Below, piece by piece: positions 16,663 through 24,380 of a DNA stretch of 33,514 nt (its first letter is position 1; every line of letters starts with the position of its first letter). Both the position numbers and the translations under genes were made by a program. Source of the stretch: Gammaproteobacteria bacterium (GTDB lineage: Bacteria > Pseudomonadota > Gammaproteobacteria > Burkholderiales > Gallionellaceae); assembly GCA_018819205.1 (NCBI GenBank), contig JAHJQE010000083.1, positions 1 to 33,514 on the forward strand, given 5' to 3'. The notes below the pieces were generated by a model that was not told the origin of the DNA, did not search any database, and saw only the letters and a list, made by a program, of their open reading frames with translations.

Positions 16663-17555
16663 TGCAGTCCCTTCAGCAAACGCGCGATCGTGTCGTCGAA
16701 CAATCCATACAAGTCTTGCGCAGCGTCGCTGCCGCCCACGGTGTAGGGCAGTTCCACAGCAGCGATATGTGCGCGTTGCGCGATCCATGCCGAAGGACGT
16801 TCACTCTGGTAGGCGGCGCGCAGCACCATTCGGGCAGGATGCTGCTGCAAAGTGTCCAAAACCTGTGACAGCCAGGCGGCGCTGGGCTCCATGCCTGGTT
16901 TGGGTTCCAGCACCGCCACTTCGTGCAGCCCCAGCCAGTTGGACAGATAAGGAAAGCCCTTGTGTTGCACCACGACGGCGACACCTTTGAGCGTGGCGGC
17001 CTGTAGTTCCCAGCGCGCGAGTGCGGCACGCCAACGCTGTTCGAACGCGCCCAGTCGTTGTTGATAGAGCGCTTTGTTGGCAGGATCGCGCTGCATCAGC
17101 TTCTGTGCGAGGGAGTTGGCGATGGGCAGGAAGTTGCGCGCGTCGGTCTGGATGTGCGGATTGCCTTGTGCGTGCACATCGCCGTCGCTGCGATCCAGAC
17201 GGGTCGGCACTTCCAGCATGTGCACCGCCATGGCGGCTTCGAAATAGCCCGCGCCACCCGGTTGCACCTCAGCATTGCCCGATTCGCGCAACACCACCGG
17301 CAGCCAAGCCATCTCCAGTTCCGCACCGGTGCACACCACCAGATCGGCGCGGCGTGCCTTGGCGATCAGGCTGGGGCGCGCTTCGATGCGGTGCGGATCC
17401 TGCAGTGCACTGGTCGCGGTGTAGATATCGGCCCCGTCTCCGGCCAGTTCTCTTGTGAGCGCCGCCCATTCGGGTTCGCAGGCGAACACGTTGAGGGCGG
17501 CATGCGAAAGGCTGCTGAGTGAAAGCAAAATGAGAGTGATGATCATCTTGTACAT
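16659..17555 (-). CDS. Periplasmic metal-binding protein, ZnuA type
   Basis: Substrate-binding protein of a cluster A-I metal ABC transporter, probably zinc. The ATG at 17553-17555 is preferred (298 residues) because AGGAG lies six bases upstream, whereas the ATG at 17561 directly abuts it. A signal peptide ends SSLSHA, giving a mature start ALNVFACEPEW. Likely metal ligands lie in DPHRIEARPS (near 54), NPHIQTDARN (near 131) and VQHKGFPYLSNWLGL (near 196), plus a late acidic residue. The His-rich loop common in ZnuA is missing. It follows the beta-barrel gene by nine bases and overlaps the permease gene. Confidence 0.88.
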   Translation of the reverse strand: MYKMIITLILLSLSSLSHAALNVFACEPEWAALTRELAGDGADIYTATSALQDPHRIEARPSLIAKARRADLVVCTGAELEMAWLPVVLRESGNAEVQPGGAGYFEAAMAVHMLEVPTRLDRSDGDVHAQGNPHIQTDARNFLPIANSLAQKLMQRDPANKALYQQRLGAFEQRWRAALARWELQAATLKGVAVVVQHKGFPYLSNWLGLHEVAVLEPKPGMEPSAAWLSQVLDTLQQHPARMVLRAAYQSERPSAWIAQRAHIAAVELPYTVGGSDAAQDLYGLFDDTIARLLKGLQ

Positions 17556-17564
17556 ATCCATCTC

Positions 17565-18752
17565 CTAGTAGCTGTGCGCGCCGTGTGCGCCCAGGCTCAT
17601 GAGGTATTGCAGGAAGAGCTGGTTGTCCGGCAGGCCCTGGCGCGAGTTGTCGTGCGCCAGTTGCAGGCGGATACGCGAGAACTCGCTGGGGCTGTAGTCC
17701 AGCATGAAGGTGGTGCGGTTCGGTTTGAAGGCGTAGTCGGCGATGATGTTGGCTGCATTCGCAGCACCCACGCTGGCGATGCCGGGATCGAGACTGTCGT
17801 AGCGCAATGCTGTGCGCCAGCGCGGCATGAACTGATACACGCCTTGCACATACCAGCCGCTTTGCGTGACGGCATAGCTGTCGGTGATGTTCGCGCCCGT
17901 GGTGTCGTAACTCAGCTCGCCGTTTTCGCTGCGGCGGAAATATTCCCCTTGCAGTTTCAGATAGCGTTCCTGGATGTTGCCGTTGGGTGCGTATTTCCAC
18001 ACCAGGTCCAATCCGGCGGTGCGGCTGTTACCAGTGAAGGCGGTGCTCACGCTGTTGCCGTTCAGGTTGGGCACATCGTCGCTGCCGCGCTCGACAGCAC
18101 GCGTGCGGTGCAAAGAAAAACCGGCACGCCAGCTCTGTTCGATGCCGATGTCGTCGCCCACATGCACGAACAACACACCCGCACCGCTGCCGTTCTTGAC
18201 CCGTTCCGTACCGGGGAAACCGCGGCCTTTGCCGGCTTCGACGCCGAGTTCGATGAACATCTCGGTCGGAGCCAGCCATTTCAGTTGCACGCCGTCCTCG
18301 CCCAACTGGTTCTCCCATAGCGAGGCGTACACCAGCGGCTGGTCGACGAAGTCCCAGGCGTGCGCGTGTTGCTCGTTGAGATAACCGAGGCCGGAAAAGA
18401 AGCGGCCGAATTTGAGCCTGAGGCCGTCGCCGAGCGAAGTGGTCTGCACATAGGCGTTCTCGACGCTGACGCCGCCGGCCGGGTCGAGCGCGAGCGTGGC
18501 GGCGCCGCGAAACTGCGGGTCGATGTTGGCGGAGATACCCATCTCCGATTCGCCGAGGTTGAAGCCCTGCTCGTGGCCAGGGTTGGGGTTCATGGCGAAG
18601 CCGGTGGCGTGCGTAGCGGGGTCTTGTTGCAGACTACCGTAGGTGCCGGACAGGATGAGTGAGAACGCCGGATTGAAAGCGGATTCATTGCTGGCGGCGT
18701 AGCCGGATTGGCATAGCAGCATCGCGCCGCACAGACTGATGGTTCTGAACAT
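17565..18752 (-). CDS. Outer-membrane beta-barrel protein, probable metal-linked porin
   Basis: The 395 residues have a signal peptide ending SGYA|ASNESAF, then alternating amphipathic strands through the C-terminus (FSLILSGTYGSL..., AATLALDPAGGVSVENAYVQ..., LRLKFGRFFSGLGYLNEQHAHAWDF). Many strands end in aromatic residues, typical of an outer-membrane barrel. The final residue is Tyr rather than the more common Phe. Several histidines sit in predicted loops and at the C-terminus (GAHGAHSY). AAGGAG lies six bases before the ATG. Its place directly before znuA-like and znuB-like genes suggests metal passage across the outer membrane. That role is inferred. Confidence 0.75.
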   Translation of the reverse strand: MFRTISLCGAMLLCQSGYAASNESAFNPAFSLILSGTYGSLQQDPATHATGFAMNPNPGHEQGFNLGESEMGISANIDPQFRGAATLALDPAGGVSVENAYVQTTSLGDGLRLKFGRFFSGLGYLNEQHAHAWDFVDQPLVYASLWENQLGEDGVQLKWLAPTEMFIELGVEAGKGRGFPGTERVKNGSGAGVLFVHVGDDIGIEQSWRAGFSLHRTRAVERGSDDVPNLNGNSVSTAFTGNSRTAGLDLVWKYAPNGNIQERYLKLQGEYFRRSENGELSYDTTGANITDSYAVTQSGWYVQGVYQFMPRWRTALRYDSLDPGIASVGAANAANIIADYAFKPNRTTFMLDYSPSEFSRIRLQLAHDNSRQGLPDNQLFLQYLMSLGAHGAHSY

Positions 18753-18779
18753 GGTTCACTCCTTAGAATGGATGGACAT

Positions 18780-18802
18780 CCCTCGGCGCATGGTGCCGAG
18801 GG
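18780..18802 (-). repeat. Perfect 8-bp hairpin between DUF2946-like and barrel genes
   Basis: CCCTCGGC and GCCGAGGG flank a seven-base loop. It lies in the 61-base gap before the barrel gene and has no T run, so it is not a standard terminator. It may stabilise or process the message. Confidence 0.6.
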
Positions 18803-18813
18803 CGGATCGGGAT

Positions 18814-19125
18814 TCAGGCGGAGTGAGGCGGGGCGCGGGCGGCGAAGGCCGCGAGGGTGATCGTGAGCGGATCGTTGCAGGTGCGTTCATACGATGCGGT
18901 GAACGACGCGGTGAAATCGAAATGCACAACATTGCTGCCGACGGCGCTGCCGATCTGCGCATAGGCGATACACAGTTCGCATTGCGGGTCGTGCGGTAGC
19001 GACTGGTCTGGTGACTGTTCGTTCAGCGTGTGCGCGATGCTGTGCATGGCTGCTCCCTGTTGTACGAACAACAGGGAGAAGGCGAGCAACAGCAAGGTCA
19101 GCAGCCGGCGAGACATGGTGCGCAT
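18814..19125 (-). CDS. Small DUF2946-like secreted protein
   Basis: The ATG at 19123-19125 gives 103 residues (MRTMSRRLLTLLLLAFSLLFVQQGAAMHSIAHTLNE as start, written here only as MRTMSRRLL...QQGAAM). It has a clear signal peptide or membrane anchor, then HSIAHTL, a CELC pair in PQCELCIAYAQIGSAVG, and a C-terminal ARAPPHSA. A His cluster followed by CxxC is what DUF2946 family proteins show, often beside metal-handling genes. A longer frame begins with TTG at 19152 and is not favoured. It starts 13 bases after the tonB-like stop, in the same operon. Function unknown; metal binding is a guess from His/Cys content. Confidence 0.65.
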   Translation of the reverse strand: MRTMSRRLLTLLLLAFSLLFVQQGAAMHSIAHTLNEQSPDQSLPHDPQCELCIAYAQIGSAVGSNVVHFDFTASFTASYERTCNDPLTITLAAFAARAPPHSA

Positions 19126-19138
19126 GCTAATCAAAGCC

Positions 19139-20005
19139 TCACTTGGCTTCAAGCCGGTCGCTGGTGGTAAAGGTCCAGGTGCGGGTGATGCCTAGCACGT
19201 CGATTTCCTTTTGGATATCGGGCGGGAAGGGGGCATATGGACCTGCCAGCTTGACGATGCGCCGGGCAGCGGCATCAAGGATGCGCTGCCCGGAAGAGCG
19301 ATTGATCTCGATACTTTCCACACTGCCGTCCGCGCGGATGTTAACCGTCAGGGTGAGGCTGCCATAGAGCTTCTGGCGTCGTGCCGCTTCGGGGTAGTTC
19401 AGGTTGCCGATGCGTTCGACCTTGGCGCGCCAGTCCTCGACATATTGCGCATATTTGTACTCTTCGGTGCGCGCGCCTATGAATTTGCGTTTGGGCAGTT
19501 TCTCGTAGAGCGAGATGTTCTTGCTGATCTCGGCTTCCAGTCTGGCAATCTCAAGAGATCGCTGCACCAGATCCTCGCCGCTCTTGCTGCTTTCCTTGGG
19601 CTTCGGCGCTTTCTTCGGTTGTTCCACCCGGTAGTCACTCTTGCTCTTGGTAAGGAGTGACTTCATTTCCTGTTCAAGTGCCTTGACCCGTTTGGCGGCC
19701 TGCTCCGGGGTGTAGCGCGTGTCGTTGCTGATCACCGGGAACGGTGTCCCGGCGCGCATGTCTTCCGGTGTGTTGCCGCCCCCGTCCAGATTGCTCTGCG
19801 CATAGGCATTGGCCTTGTTCGGTTTGTTGCGCGACTGGCTGTTGACCAGAGTGACTTCCAGCGGCTCCAACCGTTTCGCCATGGTCTTGGCGTCCGGCAC
19901 GGTGAAGGTGATGCCGAACAGCACGAAGGCATGCAGCAGCAAGGAAAAGCCAGTGGCGAACGAAAGGCGTTCGCGCAGCATAGCCATGAGCAAGTAATGC
20001 TTCAT
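19139..20005 (-). CDS. TonB-family energy transducer
   Basis: The 288 residues show the TonB plan: a short cytoplasmic end, a signal-anchor helix at about 16-36 (FATGFSLLLHAFVLFGITFTV, with the conserved SxxxH pattern), a charged Lys/Pro-rich spacer (VEQPKKAPKPKESSKSGED), a coiled-coil-prone stretch (QRSLEIARLEAEISKNISLYEKL), and the C-terminal TonB box-binding domain. That domain contains NYPEAARRQKLYGSLTLTVNIRADGSVESIEI, with YP and G-L-V motifs. It overlaps the rnb stop by ATGA. ExbB and ExbD partners are not adjacent; TolQ and TolR in the window are their homologues but belong to the Tol operon. Probably powers outer-membrane metal import with the genes that follow. Confidence 0.9.
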   Translation of the reverse strand: MKHYLLMAMLRERLSFATGFSLLLHAFVLFGITFTVPDAKTMAKRLEPLEVTLVNSQSRNKPNKANAYAQSNLDGGGNTPEDMRAGTPFPVISNDTRYTPEQAAKRVKALEQEMKSLLTKSKSDYRVEQPKKAPKPKESSKSGEDLVQRSLEIARLEAEISKNISLYEKLPKRKFIGARTEEYKYAQYVEDWRAKVERIGNLNYPEAARRQKLYGSLTLTVNIRADGSVESIEINRSSGQRILDAAARRIVKLAGPYAPFPPDIQKEIDVLGITRTWTFTTSDRLEAK

Positions 20006-21849
20006 GCCTCACCGGCGACGACCGCGACGGGACGCGCTTCGAAGTTGAGGTCGAGCAGATCGACAGACACGATCTCCAGTGTCACCTGCGTGTTGGGTGG
20101 CGTTTCGGGCAGCGCGGAGACGCGGCCGACCAGCGGGATGTCCACGAACTTGACCAGGTTCTCGCGCAGCACCACCGCATCAAGCTGGGAGATACGCTCC
20201 TGTTGCAGCCAGCGCAGGCACCAGTAGCGTTCCATGTTGCGCTGGAACTCGTTGTAGGTGGTGTAAGCGGTGTCGAAATCGCGCAGGATGGCGAACAGCG
20301 CGGTGTCGTTCTTTACGTAGGCGGGTGCTTCGCCGCGCAATACACTCATGATCTGGCGCTGGTTCACTAGGTCGACATAGCGGCGCAACGGCGAACTGGA
20401 CCATGCGTAATGCGCCACGCCCAATCCCTGGTGCGGTGCGGCGACGGTACTCATCTTCACCTTGCCGTTGTTCTGTGTGCGATAGATGCCGGCGACGCCG
20501 TTGTCGTCCAGCAGCTTGCCCCAGCTGCTGTTGGCCAGGATCATCAGCTCCGACACCACCTTATCGATAGGTGAGCCGCGCAGGCGGTGACCGATGCTGA
20601 CGCGGTCGTTTTCGATGCTGAACGTGTAGTCGATCTGCTGCTGGTTGTTGTCGGAAGATTTGCCGCGCCCGGCTTCCAGCTTGTTGGCGAAGTCCCACAG
20701 CAGTTCGAGCTCGGGGCCGTAGCTATAGTCGAACTGGCGTGCTGCCACGGACGCGTCGTTGAACAGGGGTTCCAGCGTGTCATGGCGCAGGTTGGCGGCG
20801 ATGTGCAGACGTTCGATGCGGCTCTCGCTGTCCACGATTTCCAGCGTTTCGTTCACTTCTATATATAGAGACAGTGCCGGGCAGACCTTGTCCGCGCATA
20901 GCGTGAATGCTTGCACTACGTTGTCCGGCAGCATGGTGATCTTGTCGCCCGGCATATACACGGTGGACATGCGTTGCGCGGCAATGGCGTCTATCTCCGA
21001 TCCGGGCGCGATACCCAGCGCAGGTGCTGCGATATGGATGCCGATGCGATGGTTGCCGTTCGCCAGCGTTTCGATCGAGAAGGCATCGTCGATCTCGGTG
21101 GTGGTGGCATCGTCGATGCTGAAGGCATTGACCGCCGCCTTTGGCAGTTCGGGGTGCTCTGCTACGGTCACGTCAGGGAAGCCGGTGCCGCGCGGAAAGT
21201 TCTCGAACAGGAACTTGTTCAGATGGAAGTCGTGCGAGGAGGGTAGTGCCCCGCAGCGTTCCAGCAGATGAGCGGCGGAAAGATGCGTGGCGGCACAGGC
21301 CGCTTCCAGCGCCTTGACCTCTATGGTGTTGCGATCCGGGTGGTAAAGCACCATCCTGAGTTGGTCGGAGAATTCGGCAGGTAGCCTGAACTGGGTGAGC
21401 TCATCCGTGTAGTGCGCTTGCAGTTCCGCCTGGATGCGCTTCTTCTCCACGCTGGCCAGCGCCGCTTTCAGTGCGTCCGGCGGTGCGGCTTTGTAGCGTC
21501 CCTTGCCCTTCTTGTAGAAATGCATGGGCGAACCGTGCAGGCGGATCAGGGCGCCGGCCGCTTCGACGGGGGTGGGGGTATGCCCGTAGTAATCCTGTGC
21601 CAATTCCTCGAATGCGAACTCGTCCGGCGGGCAGGCTTCCCACAGAAAATCCAGATCAATATCGTTGGCGGCCTGTTCAGCCTGGGTCATGAATTCGCTC
21701 AGGCCCGGCTGGGCGAAGCGCAGCATGACGTTGGCGGCTTTGATCTTGCAGCGTTTTCCGTGGAGGTTCTCGACCTGCAGGGAGGTGGTGTTGTCGGTCA
21801 TGATGCTGCCGACCTTGAAACTGCCGTCTTCTTCGTAGAATATGTTCAT
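20002..21849 (-). CDS. Ribonuclease II-family exoribonuclease
   Basis: A 3'-5' exoribonuclease of the RNB family, cytoplasmic. The ATG at 21847-21849 gives 615 residues, MNIFYEEDGSFKVGSIM. The N-terminal cold-shock-like part is followed by the RNB catalytic core: AFSIDDATTTEIDDAFSIE supplies the metal-binding aspartates near residue 245, and RIGIHIAAPALGI follows. Later come STVYMPGDKITMLP, ELMILANSSWGKLL, YRTQ and YAWSSSPLRRYVDLVNQRQI, the conserved RNB end. The frame can be extended to 22026 but those residues overlap the divergent promoter area. A TATAAT -10 lies 28 bases upstream. It could be called rnb or rnr; the length and missing C-terminal basic tail favour an RNase II-like enzyme. 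Confidence 0.92.
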   Translation of the reverse strand: MNIFYEEDGSFKVGSIMTDNTTSLQVENLHGKRCKIKAANVMLRFAQPGLSEFMTQAEQAANDIDLDFLWEACPPDEFAFEELAQDYYGHTPTPVEAAGALIRLHGSPMHFYKKGKGRYKAAPPDALKAALASVEKKRIQAELQAHYTDELTQFRLPAEFSDQLRMVLYHPDRNTIEVKALEAACAATHLSAAHLLERCGALPSSHDFHLNKFLFENFPRGTGFPDVTVAEHPELPKAAVNAFSIDDATTTEIDDAFSIETLANGNHRIGIHIAAPALGIAPGSEIDAIAAQRMSTVYMPGDKITMLPDNVVQAFTLCADKVCPALSLYIEVNETLEIVDSESRIERLHIAANLRHDTLEPLFNDASVAARQFDYSYGPELELLWDFANKLEAGRGKSSDNNQQQIDYTFSIENDRVSIGHRLRGSPIDKVVSELMILANSSWGKLLDDNGVAGIYRTQNNGKVKMSTVAAPHQGLGVAHYAWSSSPLRRYVDLVNQRQIMSVLRGEAPAYVKNDTALFAILRDFDTAYTTYNEFQRNMERYWCLRWLQQERISQLDAVVLRENLVKFVDIPLVGRVSALPETPPNTQVTLEIVSVDLLDLNFEARPVAVVAGEA

Positions 21850-21876
21850 GGGGGAGTACTGAAAAGATTGCGGCGG

Positions 21877-21882
21877 ATTATA
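21877..21882 (-). promoter_or_regulatory. Sigma70 -10 element upstream of the RNase gene
   Basis: Minus-strand GGTTATAATCC contains a perfect TATAAT at 21877-21882. No good -35 is present at 17 bases (GGAAGTTC is the nearest). It would start a leader of about 20 bases and drive the RNase-tonB-barrel-znuAB run. The same bases look like half of a Zur-type GTTATA site, but no clear full palindrome is present. Confidence 0.45.
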
Positions 21883-21976
21883 ACCTGCCCTCCGGCGGCG
21901 AACTTCCATCCTGTTCGTCTGTCCATGCTCCCGACGCCTGCTTGCGGGCGTATCCAACAACTCACCAGGAGAAGTT

Positions 21977-22465
21977 ATGAAGAATATCGTTGCATTGATC
22001 GTGGCGGGCGGTCTGATGGCGCTCACCCAGCAAGCCTATGCCTGTCCGGGCAAAATGCATGGCCCGAACGATGCCTGCCCGAAGGGTGGTGGCATGGTGC
22101 AGCAGATGGACAAGAATGGCGACGGAGCCGTCAGCCTGAAGGAATTCAGTACTTTCCATGCGGAACGTTTCAAGGCCATGGACACCAACAAGGATGGCAA
22201 GGTCACCAGCGAGGAACTGGATGGTTTGCATCAAGGGATGCGCAGTCAGATGAAAAGCATGCGTCACATGAGCTTCGAGCAGATGTTCGATGCGGCCGAC
22301 ACCGACCAGGATGGCGCCTTGAGCAAGGCAGAGGCCGAAAAGGGTATGCCTATCCTGTTTGCGCGTTTCGACGAGAATGATGCCAACAAGGACGGCAAGA
22401 TCACCAAGGATGAAGTGATGCGCGACCCGCGTCCCATGCGCGGGCCGGGCATGATGGGCAACTGA
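21977..22465 (+). CDS. Periplasmic four-EF-hand calcium-binding protein
   Basis: The 162 residues start MKNIVALIVAGGLMALTQQAYA|C, a signal peptide, after AGGAG five bases upstream. Four canonical EF-hand loops are visible: DKNGDGAVSLKE (45-56), DTNKDGKVTSEE (69-80), DTDQDGALSKAE (108-119) and DANKDGKITKDE (135-146), each with acidic residues at positions 1, 3, 5 and 12. Met-rich segments separate and end the pairs (MRSQMKSMRHM; RPMRGPGMMGN) and could bind metal or partners. Two cysteines lie near the mature N-terminus. It is read divergently from the RNase gene and ends at a bidirectional terminator. The specific role is unknown. Confidence 0.9.
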   Translation: MKNIVALIVAGGLMALTQQAYACPGKMHGPNDACPKGGGMVQQMDKNGDGAVSLKEFSTFHAERFKAMDTNKDGKVTSEELDGLHQGMRSQMKSMRHMSFEQMFDAADTDQDGALSKAEAEKGMPILFARFDENDANKDGKITKDEVMRDPRPMRGPGMMGN

Positions 22466-22485
22466 TCCTGATTCGGTTGCAGCAA

Positions 22486-22515
22486 ACAAAAGGGCCGGTG
22501 AGAACCGGCCCTTTG
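22486..22515. terminator. Bidirectional intrinsic terminator
   Basis: AAAGGGCCGGT and ACCGGCCCTTT form an 11-bp stem with a four-base loop, flanked by A and T on either side. It lies 20 bases after the EF-hand stop and 18 bases after the end of the convergent cytochrome gene, so it serves both. Confidence 0.85.
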
Positions 22516-22533
22516 CAATGGTGCGTCAGAGGA

Positions 22534-22851
22534 TTACTTGGCGGCGAGGATGTGGGCCACCATGGCCTTGATGTCCTCGTCGGAAGCCTTGGCTGGTGTG
22601 GCCGGCATCGGCATGGTGCCGAAGCTGCCGGCCCCGCCTACGCGCACCTTCTTCTCCAGCATGGCCGCTGCACCGGCATCGCCCGCGTATTTTGCGGCGA
22701 TCGCCTGCAAGGATGGCCCAACTGTCTTCTTGCTAAGTTGATGGCAGGTGCCGCAGTTGTTCTTTTTCATCAGCGCTGCGCCGTCATCGGCCAAGACTGG
22801 TGCAGACAACATCAAGCCAGCGGTCAGCATCAGTGCGTGTTGGACTTTCAT
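22534..22851 (-). CDS. Small periplasmic class I cytochrome c
   Basis: The 105 residues have a signal peptide ending APVLA (about residue 21), a heme motif CGTCH at 33-37, and HQLSKKTVGPSLQAIAAKY. The distal ligand is probably Met82 in GTMPMPATP, and a C-terminal helix is present (ASDEDIKAMVAHILAAK). This is the cytochrome c551/c552 plan, a soluble one-electron carrier. AAGGAG sits six bases before the ATG. It stands alone, convergent with the EF-hand gene and divergent from yebC. The 154 bases between 22852 and 23005 hold an inverted repeat GCTATT-GCG-AATAGC (22923-22937), and I saw no convincing promoter there. Confidence 0.93.
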   Translation of the reverse strand: MKVQHALMLTAGLMLSAPVLADDGAALMKKNNCGTCHQLSKKTVGPSLQAIAAKYAGDAGAAAMLEKKVRVGGAGSFGTMPMPATPAKASDEDIKAMVAHILAAK

Positions 22852-23005
22852 GATCTACTCCTTCAGGTGGTTAACAAAACGACTGCGGCCATTCTACTCC
22901 CGATTTTTTTCGGCGTGAAAGAGCTATTGCGAATAGCGGAGCATTTGGGTCGGACAAGGCGCAGGTGTTACCATGCGCGCGGCAAATTCAGCATGGGGAA
23001 GCATC

Positions 23006-23731
23006 ATGGCAGGACACAGTAAATGGGCGAACATCCAGCACCGCAAAGGTAGGCAGGACGCCAAGCGCGGTCAGATATTCACGCGCCTGATCAAAGAGAT
23101 CACCGTTGCATCTAAATTGGGCGGAAGCGATCCGGACACCAATCCACGTTTGCGTCTGGCGATGGAAAAAGCCTACGACCAGAACATGCCCAAGGACAAC
23201 GTCGAGCGCGCCATCAAGCGCGGTGCCGGCGAACTGGAAGGTGTGGATTACATGGAACTGCGCTATGAAGGTTACGGCATCAACGGCGCGGCGGTGATGG
23301 TCGATTGCATGACCGACAACAAGACCCGCACCGTGGCCGATGTACGTCATGCCTTCACCAAATACGGTGGTAACCTGGGCACTGACGGATCGGTGGCGTT
23401 CCTGTTCAAACATTGCGGCCAGATGATCTTCGCACCTGGCACCGATGAGAATGCACTGATGGAAGTGGCGCTGGATGCGGGTGCTGAAGATATCGTCAAC
23501 AACGACGATGGCAGCATCGAAGTCATTACGTCCCCCAATGATTTCGTGGCGGTGAAGCAGCGTCTGGAAAGCGCCGGTTTCAAACCCGAGATGGGCGAAG
23601 TCACCATGAAGCCCGAGAACGAAGTGAATTTCACCGGGGACGATGCGGTGAAGATGCAGAAACTGCTGGATGCACTGGAAGACGTGGGTGACGTGCAGCA
23701 GGTCTACACCAATGCGGTGATCGAGGACTGA
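23006..23731 (+). CDS. yebC: YebC/PmpR-family regulator or translation factor
   Basis: The ATG at 23006-23008, with GGGGAA five bases upstream, gives 241 residues beginning [18 protein letters not shown], the family signature; the longer frame from 22973 is not needed. The protein is full length, with [33 protein letters not shown], the central [17 protein letters not shown] and an acidic end ([12 protein letters not shown]). YebC proteins were described as DNA-binding regulators, and some help ribosomes through proline-rich stretches. Which applies here cannot be told. The gene commonly precedes ruvC, as it does here. Confidence 0.96.
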   Translation: MAGHSKWANIQHRKGRQDAKRGQIFTRLIKEITVASKLGGSDPDTNPRLRLAMEKAYDQNMPKDNVERAIKRGAGELEGVDYMELRYEGYGINGAAVMVDCMTDNKTRTVADVRHAFTKYGGNLGTDGSVAFLFKHCGQMIFAPGTDENALMEVALDAGAEDIVNNDDGSIEVITSPNDFVAVKQRLESAGFKPEMGEVTMKPENEVNFTGDDAVKMQKLLDALEDVGDVQQVYTNAVIED

Positions 23732-23856
23732 TGCGCATCCTCGGCATCGATCCCGGCCTGCGTATCACCGGTTTTAGTTTCGACATAACTTGCCTGCGCA
23801 AGTTAGTCTGCCCTGAAGCCCGTCACCTGCATCTCAGTTTGAGGTGCAGCGCATGA
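23731..23856 (+). pseudogene. Relic ruvC 5' end forming a 41-codon leader ORF
   Basis: ATG at 23731-23733 overlaps the yebC stop (TGATG). It opens [15 protein letters not shown], the exact start expected of RuvC, then leaves homology after GGTTTT (23775). It continues for 26 unrelated codons to TGA at 23854-23856. That stop overlaps the start of the intact ruvC (ATGA). The intact gene repeats the same 15 residues with different codons, though ATCGATCCCGGCCTG is identical in both (23746-23760 and 23874-23888). The unrelated part contains a perfect hairpin AACTTGC-CTGC-GCAAGTT (23787-23804). It may be a scar of gene replacement or partial duplication that now couples yebC to ruvC translation. 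Confidence 0.8.
23827..23849 (+). promoter_or_regulatory. Hairpin covering the ruvC ribosome-binding site
   Basis: CTGCATCTCA (23827-23836) can pair with TGAGGTGCAG (23840-23849), ten pairs with one T-G wobble and a three-base loop. The second arm contains GAGG, the ribosome-binding site of ruvC. A ribosome finishing the leader ORF would open it. Formation is predicted by eye only. Confidence 0.55.
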
Positions 23857-24380
23857 CAATAAGAATTTTGGGTATCGATCCCGGCCTGAGAGTGACGGGT
23901 TTTGGTGTCATCGACAAAGAAGGTCAGAAGTTGCATTACGTCGCCAGCGGCTGCATCAAGACGCCCGCGGGCGAGTTGCCGGAAAGACTGAAAGTCATCC
24001 TGTACTCGCTGAGCGAGGTCATCGTGCAACATCGACCGGAGCTGGCGGCGGTGGAAAAGGTGTTCGTGAACGTGAACCCGCAATCTACCCTGCTGCTCGG
24101 GCAGGCGCGTGGTGCGGCGATATGCGCGGCAGTGCAGGCGGATCTGCCGGTAGCGGAGTACACGGCATTGCAGATCAAGCAGGCGGTAGTCGGAAACGGC
24201 CATGCCGACAAGGAGCAGGTGCAGGCCATGGTGCAACGCTTGCTGAATCTGTCCGGTACGCCCAGCCCGGATGCGGCGGACGCGCTGGCCTGCGCCATCT
24301 GCCACGCGCATGGCGGCATGGGTGGATTGGGTGCACACGGAACCAAGGGATATCGAGTACGGGGAGGAAGGCTGGTATGA
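23853..24380 (+). CDS. ruvC: Holliday junction resolvase RuvC
   Basis: RuvC cuts Holliday junctions after RuvAB branch migration. The ATG at 23853-23855, with GAGG eight bases upstream, gives 175 residues; a GTG at 23844 is an unlikely alternative. The four catalytic acids are in place: Asp9 in [14 protein letters not shown], Glu68 in AAVEKVFV, and Asp140 and Asp143 in [31 protein letters not shown] is also typical. The first codons (ACA ATA AGA ATT TTG) are AT-rich against GC-rich neighbours. It overlaps the leader ORF before it and the prenyltransferase gene after it by four bases. Confidence 0.96.
   Translation: MTIRILGIDPGLRVTGFGVIDKEGQKLHYVASGCIKTPAGELPERLKVILYSLSEVIVQHRPELAAVEKVFVNVNPQSTLLLGQARGAAICAAVQADLPVAEYTALQIKQAVVGNGHADKEQVQAMVQRLLNLSGTPSPDAADALACAICHAHGGMGGLGAHGTKGYRVRGGRLV

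Noticed and set aside
21875-21885. Zur box in GGTTATAATCC upstream of the RNase-metal run
   Set aside because: Only a half-site resemblance; the bases are better explained as a perfect -10 TATAAT.
21980-22518. Minus-strand frames opposite the EF-hand gene
   Set aside because: The plus strand carries four exact EF-hand loops and a signal peptide; the antisense frames have no support.
23780-23811. Possible integron attC-like site (ACATAAC...GTTAGTC)
   Set aside because: The boxes do not fit RYYYAAC and GTTRRRY, only 12 bases lie between them, and no integrase or cassette structure is near.
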